Assembly: GCA_035395685.1 (NCBI GenBank)
Contig: DAOPBR010000010.1
Location: 1-64,000, forward strand
Direction of reading: 5' to 3'
Source of the DNA: JAKJGA01 sp029554345
GTDB lineage: Bacteria > Spirochaetota > UBA4802 > JAFGJZ01
DNA length: 64,000 nt
Shown: positions 1-7,552 of the stretch, piece after piece
How positions within the stretch are numbered: the stretch's first letter is position 1
Layout: each line of letters begins with the position of its first letter
Made by a program: the position numbers and the translations under genes
Notes under the pieces: model-generated
Database searches by the model: none
The model's input: only the letters and a program-made list of their open reading frames with translations
Told to the model about the DNA's origin: nothing

Positions 1-323
1 TCGTGTTTATTGAAGTCGGTTTTTCTTTTGTCGTCTTTGCCGACATAAAGAAGTCTTTTAACTTCGCGCCCTTTTACAATATGTTCTGCTACAATTTCTT
101 TCGCATCTTCTGGAACGACCTGAACATAAAAAGATTCTTCCGGAAGAATCTTTACAATAGGCCCCTGTTCGCAGAAACCGAAGCAACCGGTTTTGATAAC
201 CTGAACATCATCCTGAAGCTTGTGAGCCTCGATTTCCTTTTTGATGTTCTGAAATATTTCATCGGCTTTACTGGATTCGCAGCCGGTTCCGCCGCAAACA
301 AGTACATAGTTTTTTAAAGCCAT
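1..323 (-). CDS. hydB: HydB/NuoF-like subunit of bifurcating [FeFe] hydrogenase, N-terminal part
   Basis: Partial gene: it begins at ATG 323 and runs off the left edge. The translated start is MALKNYVLVCGGTGC, followed by a second motif TGCFGFCEQGP. This Cx4C...Cx3C spacing is the thioredoxin-like [2Fe-2S] domain that precedes the flavin/NADH-binding NuoF core in HydB. HydB oxidises or reduces NAD(H) on FMN and passes electrons to HydA in the cytoplasm. The identification rests on the N-terminal domain plus context: HydC and a small ferredoxin of the same type lie directly upstream in the same orientation, as in Thermotoga and clostridial hyd loci. The FMN/NAD domain and HydA would lie outside the window. 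A free-standing NADH dehydrogenase NuoF is the alternative. Confidence 0.85.
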   Translation of the reverse strand, partial: MALKNYVLVCGGTGCESSKADEIFQNIKKEIEAHKLQDDVQVIKTGCFGFCEQGPIVKILPEESFYVQVVPEDAKEIVAEHIVKGREVKRLLYVGKDDKRKTDFNKH

Positions 324-337
324 ATTTTCCCCCGTAA

Positions 338-730
338 TTATTTCTTGATAATATCAACAGAAGGCTTGTCGAATACGTGATCGCTGACCAGCTTCTTGTT
401 CATAATATGATCTGTAACGATTTTTGAAGCCACGTCCGCGTTGACATTGCCGTAGATAGTTGCAGGCATATCAGCCATCTTTATCTCAACAGTCGGTTCG
501 TTCGAGCAGTAGCCCATGCATCCTGTCTGACGCACAATTACGTTTTTAAGTTTCTGCTTGTCTATTTCTTTGAGAAAAGCTTCGAGGCTGTCTTTTGCCC
601 CTGCAGCTATACCGCAGGTACCCATACCGATTACTATTTCGATATCCTTGCCTTCGGTTTCTCTTTTTTCAATTTCATGTTTCTTTTCTTCTCTCAGTTT
701 TCTGAGATCATCAAGAGTAAGTTTTGGCAT
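338..730 (-). CDS. thioredoxin-like [2Fe-2S] ferredoxin of the hyd operon
   Basis: A 130-residue soluble protein. The chosen ATG (730) has a GGGGG Shine-Dalgarno; a longer reading of the frame has none. Residues 1-30 are highly charged and probably helical. A GMGTCGIAAGA motif and a TGCMGYC motif follow, typical of the [2Fe-2S] proteins found between hydC and hydB. Only three cysteines are visible, so the fourth cluster ligand is unclear. It probably shuttles electrons to or within the hydrogenase complex. It starts 1 base after the end of the ATPase gene and ends 14 bases before hydB, so it is almost certainly co-transcribed. Confidence 0.85.
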   Translation of the reverse strand: MPKLTLDDLRKLREEKKHEIEKRETEGKDIEIVIGMGTCGIAAGAKDSLEAFLKEIDKQKLKNVIVRQTGCMGYCSNEPTVEIKMADMPATIYGNVNADVASKIVTDHIMNKKLVSDHVFDKPSVDIIKK

Positions 731-731
731 A

Positions 732-1283
732 TTATTCCCCCTTGCCGGATAATTCGTTTTCATGCGATTCGAAATACGCCTTGGCAAGATTCAGCGAATC
801 AGCTGATTCGAGATCTCCCAGCGCTTCCTTGAGTTCGCTTTTAGTTACCCTGTAAGATTTTCCGTTTTTAATTCTGTTGATCAGAATCTCGTAGTCTCCG
901 CTGAAAAGCAGCAATGATCTGAAAGCCGAGGCAAGATCGCCCTCGGTCGGACAGTCGACGTTTTCAAGATTAAATGAAAACTCAATGGCAGTTCCCATTT
1001 CGACATCAGACTTGATGTCAAATTCTCCGCCGGCCGCTTCAACAGCCTGAATGAGAAAAGGAATACCCAGTCCAACTTTTCTGTTCTTGTGCTTTTCTCC
1101 GTCGGTAAAGAAAGGATCCTTTGCCTTGGCAAGAGTTTCCTCATCCATTCCCTTTCCGTTATCGCCTACCATGATATTCAGCATTGGAAATTCTTCAATG
1201 TAGTCGACTGTAATAACGGAAGCTTCAGCTTCGATTGAGTTCTGAACAATATCGGTTAAAAAATCAGATACGGAGTACTGCAT
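732..1283 (-). CDS. GHKL (HATPase_c) ATP-binding protein of the hyd operon
   Basis: A 183-residue protein that is mainly a GHKL ATPase domain: N-box DIVQNSIEA near residues 11-19, G1 box DNGKGMD near 41, G2 box VGLGIP near 70. There is no dimerisation/phosphoacceptor histidine domain and no membrane segment, so it is not a classical histidine kinase. The C-terminal 60 residues (120-183) are helical and specific to this family. Its ATG shares its A with the TGA stop of hydC (TGATG), giving translational coupling. Proteins like it sit between hydC and the small ferredoxin in many [FeFe]-hydrogenase operons. Their role is not established; an ATP-dependent regulator or anti-sigma-like partner is plausible. 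Confidence 0.8.
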   Translation of the reverse strand: MQYSVSDFLTDIVQNSIEAEASVITVDYIEEFPMLNIMVGDNGKGMDEETLAKAKDPFFTDGEKHKNRKVGLGIPFLIQAVEAAGGEFDIKSDVEMGTAIEFSFNLENVDCPTEGDLASAFRSLLLFSGDYEILINRIKNGKSYRVTKSELKEALGDLESADSLNLAKAYFESHENELSGKGE

Positions 1284-1768
1284 CAGTTACCTTTAAACTT
1301 CGCAATAATGCCCGGAAGCATATCTTTTGTAAGTTTTCCGAAAACTTCTTTATTAACAGTTATTACAGGAGCAAGTCCGCAGCATCCGATACATCTTACG
1401 GCCTGAAGGGAGAATAGTCCGTCTTCGGTTATTCCGTTTACAGGAAGACCGAGAAGTCTTTCGAATTCAAGGATAATATCCTCGCCGCCTTTCAAATAAC
1501 ATGCGGTACCCATACAGACAGAAATCATGTATTTTCCAGGTTTTTTCTGCTTAAAGAAATGATAAAATGTCACAACACCGTAAATTTTCGCAAGAGGAGT
1601 ATCGATGAGTCTCGAAAGCTCAATCGCAACCTCACGCGGAATATAGCCGTACTCTTCCTGAATCTGGTGAAGAATCATGATGAGATTGCCCGGCTTGTCT
1701 TTCCACTCCTCGATAAACTTCAAAAGAGTGTCAGGAAGCTTTACAGCAGTTCCTTCCTTTTCAAACAT
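1283..1768 (-). CDS. hydC: HydC/NuoE-like [2Fe-2S] subunit of bifurcating hydrogenase
   Basis: A 161-residue NuoE/24-kDa family subunit. It has an N-terminal helical bundle (to about residue 75), then a thioredoxin-like fold carrying the [2Fe-2S] ligands CMGTAC (Cx4C) and CIGCCGLAP (Cx3C, with one extra Cys). It accepts electrons from the NADH-oxidising HydB subunit. The ATG at 1768 has a perfect GGAGGG site 8 bases upstream. It is the first gene of the hyd transcription unit, following a 164-base gap that holds a promoter and a Crp-like palindrome. HydC and NuoE cannot be separated by this sequence alone; the neighbouring ferredoxin and ATPase favour HydC. Confidence 0.88.
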   Translation of the reverse strand: MFEKEGTAVKLPDTLLKFIEEWKDKPGNLIMILHQIQEEYGYIPREVAIELSRLIDTPLAKIYGVVTFYHFFKQKKPGKYMISVCMGTACYLKGGEDIILEFERLLGLPVNGITEDGLFSLQAVRCIGCCGLAPVITVNKEVFGKLTKDMLPGIIAKFKGN

Positions 1769-1870
1769 ATTTATTCCCTCCTGTTAATTATTCCCTGTAC
1801 TGCGTGAAAAAACAAAAACTGTTCACACAGACATAAATTGTCATAATTCAGTTCCATCGTAAAAATTCGG

Positions 1871-1899
1871 AGTATATTTGCAAGATATTAATTCGCCAA
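1871..1899 (-). promoter_or_regulatory. sigma70-type promoter of the hyd operon
   Basis: On the minus strand the -35 box TTGGCG (1899-1894) and the -10 box TATACT (1876-1871) are separated by exactly 17 bases. Transcription would begin near 1864, giving a leader of about 96 bases before hydC. This is a consensus match only; no start site is known. Confidence 0.55.
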
Positions 1900-1911
1900 A
1901 ACATCAAAAAG

Positions 1912-1927
1912 TGTGAATTTAATCACA
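1912..1927. promoter_or_regulatory. Crp/Fnr-family palindrome upstream of the hyd promoter
   Basis: TGTGA-ATTTAA-TCACA is a perfect 5-6-5 inverted repeat that matches the Crp half-site consensus. Read on the minus strand it is TTGTGA-N6-TCACAC, close to the TTGTGA-N6-TCACAA consensus reported for HcpR-type regulators. Its centre lies about 55 bases upstream of the predicted start, a place suited to an activator. A Crp/Fnr family gene is in this window at 46431. Confidence 0.6.
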
Positions 1928-1932
1928 AGGAA

Positions 1933-2664
1933 TCATTTAAACTCCGTAACGATCCCCTTTTTGCTGATTGCCGCACGTAAGGCTTCTATGGAAAAGTCTT
2001 CAGCTTCTATATAATTGATAACAGATCCAACTCCATCGAGATAATGAGAATCGGAGGAAGAAAGATAACTGTATTTGCCGGAAATCGCGTTCGGATCATA
2101 TCCGCGCTTGAGATAATGACGCGAAATTTCAACCGCATCAAAAGGAAAATCAGGAAGATAACCCACCTGATGAATCAGACCGAAGATTTCCCGGTCGATA
2201 TGAGCAGGAATGAAAAGTCCGCCGCGCTCATGGACGGTATTTCCGAGCCGTTCATAAGAAATATCAGCGGCTACTCCGAGAAATTTTTCAACCTCGCCCA
2301 AAATATTTTCATCCGCGTCAACGTAGACCTGATCGCCGTATTTATCCGCCTTGTTCTTAACTTCGGGCAATAGAGAGTAAATATATTCACCGAGCTCAAG
2401 CGCCTTGTCCGGATGATCAAAAAGAGCAAGGCAGTGAATTTCTTCAGCGGTGGTGACTTCCATTCCGAATAGAGCGTGAATGCCGCCGGTTCTGACGCAT
2501 GCATCCCGAAGAGCCGGAGCGTTTAATGCCGAATTGTGATCGGTAATAGCGATAAGATCAAGCCCTGCGGATTTCGCTTTTTCTGCAATCGCAGACGGAC
2601 TCATTTCAAGCGAGGCGCACGGCGAAAGACATGAATGAATATGAAGATCTGCTTTAAAGAGCAT
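1933..2664 (-). CDS. PHP-domain metal-dependent phosphoesterase
   Basis: A 243-residue PHP protein. Metal-ligand motifs appear in order: DLHIHSCLSP (residues 6-15), ITDHN (around 40), GMEV (around 67), PAHID (around 153) and SSDSHY (around 206). The fold is a distorted TIM barrel binding two or three metals. The known members hydrolyse phosphoesters, such as small nucleotide phosphates or RNA ends. The first bases overlap the end of the DRTGG gene, so it is the last gene of the four-gene group 4259-1933. The same PHP type is found near hyd genes in Thermotoga and clostridia, but its substrate is unknown. Confidence 0.82.
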   Translation of the reverse strand: MLFKADLHIHSCLSPCASLEMSPSAIAEKAKSAGLDLIAITDHNSALNAPALRDACVRTGGIHALFGMEVTTAEEIHCLALFDHPDKALELGEYIYSLLPEVKNKADKYGDQVYVDADENILGEVEKFLGVAADISYERLGNTVHERGGLFIPAHIDREIFGLIHQVGYLPDFPFDAVEISRHYLKRGYDPNAISGKYSYLSSSDSHYLDGVGSVINYIEAEDFSIEALRAAISKKGIVTEFK

Positions 2665-2995
2665 TTTCCATAATTGCTTTTTTTATTTTATAGGAAATTT
2701 CAAACTGATTATCTTTTGTCTGAGCGATTGCAATACCCTCGCCTTCGGCGGTATCGATTACCTCCTGCGGAACACTCCGGCCGTTGCATATTACAATTGC
2801 AGGAAGATCAAACTGCGAAGCAACGGCGACAGAATTCTTATGCGCCTGAATGGTAACAAGAACTGAACCCTCTTCAGCATTTGCCATAACATCGCTTAAA
2901 AGATCAGACGTATATCCCGATTCTATTTCAGGATCCGTTTCACTATTAGTCAGAATTTTTAATCCCGTTTTTTCAGCAAGAGAACTAAGCTTCAT
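2654..2995 (-). CDS. DRTGG-domain-like small protein (second of two)
   Basis: About 113 residues, starting at ATG 2995, which has GGAGG 5 bases upstream; an upstream TTG in frame lies in that site and is unlikely as a start. The sequence follows the DRTGG pattern: an N-terminal helix, a loop with SDLLSDVMANA, a central strand VLVTIQAHKNSVAVAS and an IVICNGR strand. DRTGG domains occur in phosphotransacetylase and in CBS proteins and are thought to bind small ligands. The gene overlaps the end of the CBS-ATPase gene upstream and the start of the PHP gene downstream, so all are translated together. A paralogue lies at 3915-4259. Confidence 0.7.
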   Translation of the reverse strand: MKLSSLAEKTGLKILTNSETDPEIESGYTSDLLSDVMANAEEGSVLVTIQAHKNSVAVASQFDLPAIVICNGRSVPQEVIDTAEGEGIAIAQTKDNQFEISYKIKKAIMENAL

Positions 2996-3911
2996 CTCTG
3001 CCTCCAAGGTAAATTATTGATTTTATATGAGTGCCTTTTCCAAGTTCGCTTTGTATCTCAAATTCATCAGCAACGCGCTTCGTGTTTGAAAGTCCCATGC
3101 CGGCACCGAAACCCATCGAACGTATCCATTCGTTTGCAGTCGAATATCCTTCCTGAACAACAAGGTCTACATCCTCGATGCCCGGACCGAAATCTACCGC
3201 CTCGATTATTATATTTGATTCATCAATCTCAAATCGCATCTTTCCGCCGTTTGAATGAATGGCGATATTTATTTCAAGCTCATAACTCGCAACAGATGCC
3301 CTTCTGACGACCTGACGTGAAGCATTGAGTCCCTTCAGGATTTTTTTGAGTTCAAAAGACGCCTTTCCGGCATTTTCAAAATCGAATTTCTGAATCGAAT
3401 ATTCGCGCGTGATGCTTCCGGGAACATCATTTCTTCCATTATTAAGCTTATTTTCGAGTTCGGTAATTTCATTATTGAGCTCATGAAGCAAAGCTGAAAG
3501 AACGTCGCGGCTTGAAATCATTCCTACGAATTTTTTTTCTTTATTTATTACAGGAAACCGTCTGTACGGATACTTATCAAAATACGAAACAGCAAAGGAC
3601 AGAGGCATATCATCCTCCAGGACGATAAGAGACTTCGTCATATAATTGTCTGCCGGTTCGTTTATGTAGCCGTAATCGAGAGCACTGATGATGTCATTGA
3701 CGCTGATCATTCCGATGAGACGGTCATCCTCGAGAATGGGAATTCCCGTAACGCCTTTGTCTCTCATTATGTGCTGAATCTGACGGAGATTGTCGTTTTT
3801 CTTCGCGCTGAATATCGTTTTGCTCATCGCATCCTTAACCTTAAGTCTCAGGATAACCTCAAGAACCGCATTGGGCGCCTTATCGGTATTGAGCGGAAAA
3901 CGATGCGGCAT
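2985..3911 (-). CDS. CBS-pair protein with C-terminal HATPase (anti-sigma/RsbW-like) domain
   Basis: A 308-residue protein in three parts. Residues 25-145 are a CBS pair (VKDAMSKTIFS, GVTGIPIL, DRLIGMISVNDI, then YRRFPVINKEKKFVGMISSRDV), which usually senses adenosine nucleotides. Residues 145-170 are a coiled linker. Residues 170-305 are an RsbW/SpoIIAB-like ATPase domain with VRRASVASYELEINI (N-box), DFGPGIED (G1) and GFGAGMGLS (G2). There is no histidine phosphoacceptor. It is 3 bases from the upstream DRTGG gene and overlaps the downstream one. The combination suggests an energy-charge-sensing protein kinase or anti-sigma factor; its target is not visible here. Confidence 0.78.
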   Translation of the reverse strand: MPHRFPLNTDKAPNAVLEVILRLKVKDAMSKTIFSAKKNDNLRQIQHIMRDKGVTGIPILEDDRLIGMISVNDIISALDYGYINEPADNYMTKSLIVLEDDMPLSFAVSYFDKYPYRRFPVINKEKKFVGMISSRDVLSALLHELNNEITELENKLNNGRNDVPGSITREYSIQKFDFENAGKASFELKKILKGLNASRQVVRRASVASYELEINIAIHSNGGKMRFEIDESNIIIEAVDFGPGIEDVDLVVQEGYSTANEWIRSMGFGAGMGLSNTKRVADEFEIQSELGKGTHIKSIIYLGGRDEA

Positions 3912-3914
3912 CGT

Positions 3915-4259
3915 TTACTCTTTAAAAAAGAGGCGGGAGAGTTTGTGACATGCCTCAAAAACTGGGTATTTTGTTCTGATGAGCGTGATGCCGAGTTCTT
4001 TTGCGAGTTCAACGGTGTCATCAGGAATAGGTTTGCCTGAAGTTACCATCATGGCATTGGCTCCGACCATGTCCGCGGTACGTACAAGCTGGGTCGTGTT
4101 GAGATTGCTGAGAAGCAGAATCTCTTCTTCTTCGGTGGTGAGAATATCGCTCATCAAACCGCTTGAAACAACCCACTGAACGGTATTGGATTCACCCTCA
4201 AAAATCATTTCGCCTTCAACGGCGGCAACAACATCACTTATAGACACATTCGGGCGCAT
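3915..4259 (-). CDS. DRTGG-domain-like small protein (first of two)
   Basis: A 114-residue protein resembling the DRTGG protein at 2654-2995 in length and strand pattern: a SISDVVAAVEGEMIFEG start, SSGLMSDILTT, LLLSNLNTTQLVRTADMVGANAMMVTSGK and a final KELGITLIRT helix/strand. The conserved core resembles the ligand-binding DRTGG module of phosphotransacetylases. It leads the four-gene group that runs into the hyd operon. The gap to the ABC-F gene downstream on the plus coordinates (4260-4388) holds no gene. The function is inferred to be ligand sensing; which ligand cannot be told. Confidence 0.68.
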   Translation of the reverse strand: MRPNVSISDVVAAVEGEMIFEGESNTVQWVVSSGLMSDILTTEEEEILLLSNLNTTQLVRTADMVGANAMMVTSGKPIPDDTVELAKELGITLIRTKYPVFEACHKLSRLFFKE

Positions 4260-4388
4260 AACAAATCCTTAACGGGCAGAATAATCGACGTGCTATTGAT
4301 GCACATCTAAAGCTTTTCGGCAAGAATATTTTTGCCGCTGTTTGAAATTATGTAAAACAGATGTGAAATTTGAATCTTTGCGGTTCTA

Positions 4389-6203
4389 CTACAAAGATTC
4401 AAGCTCTGCTTCAAACTCACGGGAAAGCCGGTCAAAGTCCGAGTAGACGGAATCGAATTCACTGTAAAGAGAATCGGTTTCTGCCGAAAGCGCGGCTTTT
4501 CTCTTCGCGGTTTCGGCAATAAGTTTGCCGTCGTTTACTGAACTCGCTTCAAGCATTTCGTTATCGAGTTCGCGAAGCTTTGCCTCGTTTGATTCGATTT
4601 GCTTTTCAAGATCAGTTATTTTTTTCTGCAAAGGAGAAAGAGTCTTTGATCTGCGGTTAATTACATCCGCGCGTTCGCGGCGGTTTTCCTTTCTGACTGA
4701 AACTTTTTTCTCTTCGCGTTTTTCTTCTTCGTCCCAGCCGTATTTGTCGAGAAACGAACGGTAATCTCCGTCGAAAAAAAACACACTGCCGTTTCTGAAG
4801 ACAATCAGCTTGTCAGCAAGCGCGTGAAGAAACATTTCATTATGCGTAACTATGACGCACGCGCCGTCAAAGGCATCAATAGCCTCAAGAAGCGAATCGC
4901 ACGACTGCATATCGAGGTGATTTGTCGGCTCGTCAAGAAGAAGCATGTTTACAGGCTGAATGAGAATCTTGCCTATCATTACGCGCGCTTTTTCACCGCC
5001 CGAGAGAACATTGATCTTTTTGAGCGCGTCGTCGCCTTCGAACATCATGGATCCGGCGATGTTACGCGCCGCCTGACGGTCGGAAAAATTTATGACTGCG
5101 CCTATTTCGTCTTCGACTGTTTTTCCGGGATCAAGGCTTGAAATATTCGTCTGGGCAAAATAGCCGGCCTTGACATTCGGATGAATAGATATCTTGCCGG
5201 ATGTAGGAGTAAGTTCACCAGCAATTGTTTTTAATAAAGTTGATTTTCCTTTTCCGTTTTTTCCGATGATGCAGATCTTCTCGCCTTTGATAATGTTAAA
5301 CGAGAGTTTTTCAAAGAGAAGATTTCCATCTTCGTATCCGAAAGAAAGATCTTCCGCTGTTGATAGAAGCTTTCCTGAAAAAGGCGCACTTGAAAAAGTA
5401 AAATCAAGGTTTTCAATCGAAGCGAGCTTGTCGCGCTTTTCCATCTTATCAAGCATCTTGATTCTTGACTGAACCATTCCGGCAAGACGCGCCTTGGCAC
5501 GGAAGCGGCGTATGAAAAGTTCGGCATCGCGCCTTTTCTTCTCGTCATTTATTCTGGTCTTTTCATATATCTCTTCTTCTTTCGCTATCTGCTCATAAAG
5601 CTTTTCGGTATTGCCTTCAATCTTGCGCAAACTCTGCCGGTGAATCGCCGCCGTATGAGTTACGATATTATCCATAAAGCTTCTGTCATGCGTAATCAGA
5701 AGAATCTCGCCCTTCCATTCGCGCAGAAAAGAAGCAAGCCATCTTATCGATGAAATATCGAGGTAGTTCGTCGGCTCGTCAAGAAGCAGAAGATTCGGCT
5801 CAGCTATCAGAACCTTGGCAAGATTAATCCTCACTTGGAAACCGCCTGAAAAAAGTTCAGGTTTTTTGTTCATATCTTCTTTACTAAAGCCGAGACCGAA
5901 AAGAATCTTTTCGACCATCCACTGACCGGTTTCGGATGAAATTTCCGATGATGCTTCCTCGAGAAGTGTATTTTTAGAAAAAGTCAGATGCTGCTTAACA
6001 TAACCGTAGGTGTAATCCTTGGGAAACTCGATAGTTCCCTCGTCGGGAGAATCGAGCCCGCAAAGAATGCGCATTAGAGTTGTTTTTCCATGACCGTTTT
6101 TTCCGACGAGTCCTACTCTTTCTTCTGAATTTATATTGAAGCTTATCTCCGAAAAAAGCGATTTTGCTCCGAACGACTTTGAAATATTATTAATACGTAC
6201 CAT
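4389..6203 (-). CDS. ABC-F family ATPase (ribosome-associated type)
   Basis: A 604-residue soluble protein with two ABC domains and no membrane segment. Domain 1 has Walker A GKNGHGKT (34-41), signature FSGGF (119-123) and LLLLDEPTNYLD (139-150). Domain 2 has Walker A GKNGKGKST (315-323), LSGGEKAR (401-408) and LLLDEPTNHLD (422-432). A charged helical linker (190-265) joins them and a C-terminal coiled coil (490-604) follows. This is the ABC-F layout of Uup, EttA and resistance factors acting at the ribosomal E site. It is a single gene with its own folded leader (6221-6308), a feature seen before some antibiotic-responsive ABC-F genes. The subtype cannot be fixed from sequence. Confidence 0.9.
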   Translation of the reverse strand: MVRINNISKSFGAKSLFSEISFNINSEERVGLVGKNGHGKTTLMRILCGLDSPDEGTIEFPKDYTYGYVKQHLTFSKNTLLEEASSEISSETGQWMVEKILFGLGFSKEDMNKKPELFSGGFQVRINLAKVLIAEPNLLLLDEPTNYLDISSIRWLASFLREWKGEILLITHDRSFMDNIVTHTAAIHRQSLRKIEGNTEKLYEQIAKEEEIYEKTRINDEKKRRDAELFIRRFRAKARLAGMVQSRIKMLDKMEKRDKLASIENLDFTFSSAPFSGKLLSTAEDLSFGYEDGNLLFEKLSFNIIKGEKICIIGKNGKGKSTLLKTIAGELTPTSGKISIHPNVKAGYFAQTNISSLDPGKTVEDEIGAVINFSDRQAARNIAGSMMFEGDDALKKINVLSGGEKARVMIGKILIQPVNMLLLDEPTNHLDMQSCDSLLEAIDAFDGACVIVTHNEMFLHALADKLIVFRNGSVFFFDGDYRSFLDKYGWDEEEKREEKKVSVRKENRRERADVINRRSKTLSPLQKKITDLEKQIESNEAKLRELDNEMLEASSVNDGKLIAETAKRKAALSAETDSLYSEFDSVYSDFDRLSREFEAELESL

Positions 6204-6220
6204 GATATCACCGCAGATAA

Positions 6221-6308
6221 TTCAAAAAGCAAAACAAGCATATGTGTCAAATAATTTAATTCCGGCATGCAGTTTTTAAGCATACCGGAATCAGTTTTGC
6301 TTTTTGAA
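6221..6308 (-). promoter_or_regulatory. nested inverted repeats in the leader of the ABC-F gene
   Basis: Two perfect 15-base arms (6221-6235 and 6294-6308) enclose a second inverted repeat (6259-6270 and 6280-6291) with a 9-base loop. In minus-strand RNA the inner stem pairs at all 12 positions including one G-U wobble. In plus-strand RNA the same position is a C-A mismatch, so selection seems to act on the ABC-F transcript. The distal arm ends about 18 bases before the ABC-F start codon. Attenuation or start-site control is the likely role. Confidence 0.5.
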
Positions 6309-6451
6309 ACAATTCTTGGTGATAAATATTGTCCGATCAGCCCAGACTCATCTTTTCACCTGTTTTCATATAATATTCGATCATTTTAGGAAGTCTATTT
6401 GTTGATTTTAATGCCGATCAGTGATATGTTTATAATTCCTGGAGGTTATCA

Positions 6452-7069
6452 ATGAAAATCTCAGCAATTTTATTACTACTTCTTCTATCGTGCACGAAAG
6501 GCAGTTTAACCGAAAATCCGGTAATTTCAGCCTTCGCTGGGGAACTGACAGTAAACGGAAATTCATCCAAAACCGGAACCCTGTTAAAATACGGCGACAT
6601 CATCAAAACTGGGCAAAATTCATTTTGCGAAATAAAACTTAATAAACTCAGTATCATAAAACTTTCTCAAAATACCGAATTCGTTTTTAATATTTCTGAA
6701 ACAGAAAATTCGTTCGAACTGCATAGCGGAAGTCTCGCAGGATTAACCCGCAAAAAATTTACCAAACAGGGCACATATTATATAAAAACTCCGACAGGCA
6801 TAGCCGCCATAAGGGGAACGGCATATTTCATTCATATCGAATCACCCGACAATACATACTTTTGTGTCTGCAATGGAACTGTTGCAATAAAAGGCGAAAC
6901 TGAAGAAACAATCACATCCAATCATCATAAAGCTAGGCGCATCACGAAAAAACCTGATAATAAAATAACTTCAGATAATAACGTTCCTCTGCTTTATCAC
7001 ACTGATGCTGATATTGATGAACTAGCTGTTAAAATAGGAGAAAAAATCAATTGGAACAATGCCTATTAA
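6452..7069 (+). CDS. FecR-domain lipoprotein
   Basis: A 205-residue exported protein with a GGAGG site 7 bases before the ATG. It has a short signal peptide with lipobox LLLSC (Cys near residue 14), so it is anchored in a membrane. Residues 25-150 carry the FecR-like fold: LKYGDIIKTGQNS, a strand EIKLNKLSIIKLSQ, and TPTGIAAIRGTAYF. In FecR this domain transmits siderophore signals to an anti-sigma factor, but here there is no sigma factor, TonB receptor or transmembrane anti-sigma region, so that role is not supported. It is more likely a structural or sensing envelope lipoprotein, as FecR domains commonly are in many Gram-negative genomes. Confidence 0.75.
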   Translation: MKISAILLLLLLSCTKGSLTENPVISAFAGELTVNGNSSKTGTLLKYGDIIKTGQNSFCEIKLNKLSIIKLSQNTEFVFNISETENSFELHSGSLAGLTRKKFTKQGTYYIKTPTGIAAIRGTAYFIHIESPDNTYFCVCNGTVAIKGETEETITSNHHKARRITKKPDNKITSDNNVPLLYHTDADIDELAVKIGEKINWNNAY

Positions 7070-7143
7070 ACCTTTTGTTTTACGGCATTAATTCCGACAA
7101 TTATAGAGCGGGATTCCGTAAATTTTCAAAAGGTGGTTTTCAT

Positions 7144-7287
7144 ATGGAAAACGGTTTTGACATGAAGAAGTGGAAAAACGACACTATCAATCACTACAAA
7201 GCATATCTTAAGACAATTGATGCTTCTTCAATCGATTATGAGCTCTTCAGAAAAGGAATCGAAGATCTCGAAAAAACTCTGGTATAA
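7144..7287 (+). CDS. small acidic/basic mixed protein, 47 residues, unknown
   Basis: A short frame with a good ribosome site (AAAGGTGG, 8 bases upstream of ATG 7144). The product is helical and charged, MENGFDMKKWKNDTIN at its start and IEDLEKTLV at its end, with no cysteine or membrane segment. It lies 74 bases after the FecR gene on the same strand and is followed at once by a strong hairpin at 7299-7327, which supports its being a real last gene. No family is recognised. Confidence 0.55.
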   Translation: MENGFDMKKWKNDTINHYKAYLKTIDASSIDYELFRKGIEDLEKTLV

Positions 7288-7298
7288 CGCCGGATAAC

Positions 7299-7327
7299 TT
7301 TCTGTCCGCGTTTTCCGCGGACAGAAA
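7299..7327 (+). terminator. hairpin terminator after the 47-residue gene
   Basis: A perfect 12-bp stem (7299-7310 with 7316-7327) and a 5-base loop follow the stop codon by 12 bases. The stem has a G+C core and ends in AAA/TTT; the downstream T run is interrupted, so termination efficiency is uncertain. Confidence 0.6.
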
Positions 7328-7491
7328 AACAGTTTCATTTCAGCTTTAAAATCATTTTCAGTTCAATTACCGCCCGGCAGATCAAAGCTTTATATTGAAT
7401 AAAGCAATTTTTATCCCAAATTCAAGCTATGAATCAATATTACTGATTTGTTAAATTAATAATACAAACAGCCGTTTTTACCTTCTCTATA

Positions 7492-7520
7492 TTGACAAAG
7501 CCGGACAGCGGTTCTACTTT
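7492..7520 (+). promoter_or_regulatory. glnN promoter
   Basis: A TTGACA -35 box (7492-7497), a 17-base spacer and a TACTTT -10 box (7515-7520) lie 33 bases upstream of the glnN start. Between 7328 and 7491 there is only a weak AT-rich hairpin (7387-7405) and no gene. No NtcA or GlnR site is recognisable. Confidence 0.55.
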
Positions 7521-7552
7521 GACACCATATTATTCAGTCAAAGAGGTGAAAA

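Noticed and set aside
3..317. A 104-residue plus-strand open frame at the left edge
   Set aside because: It is the antisense shadow of the HydB start, which has a clear family signature and ribosome site.
7051..7143. An upstream extension of the 47-residue gene (from 7051)
   Set aside because: It overlaps the FecR gene and has no ribosome site; the internal ATG has a good one.
7387..7405. A GCTTTAT/ATAAAGC hairpin upstream of glnN as a riboswitch
   Set aside because: Only 7 AT-rich pairs and it lies upstream of the predicted promoter; no glutamine-riboswitch features.
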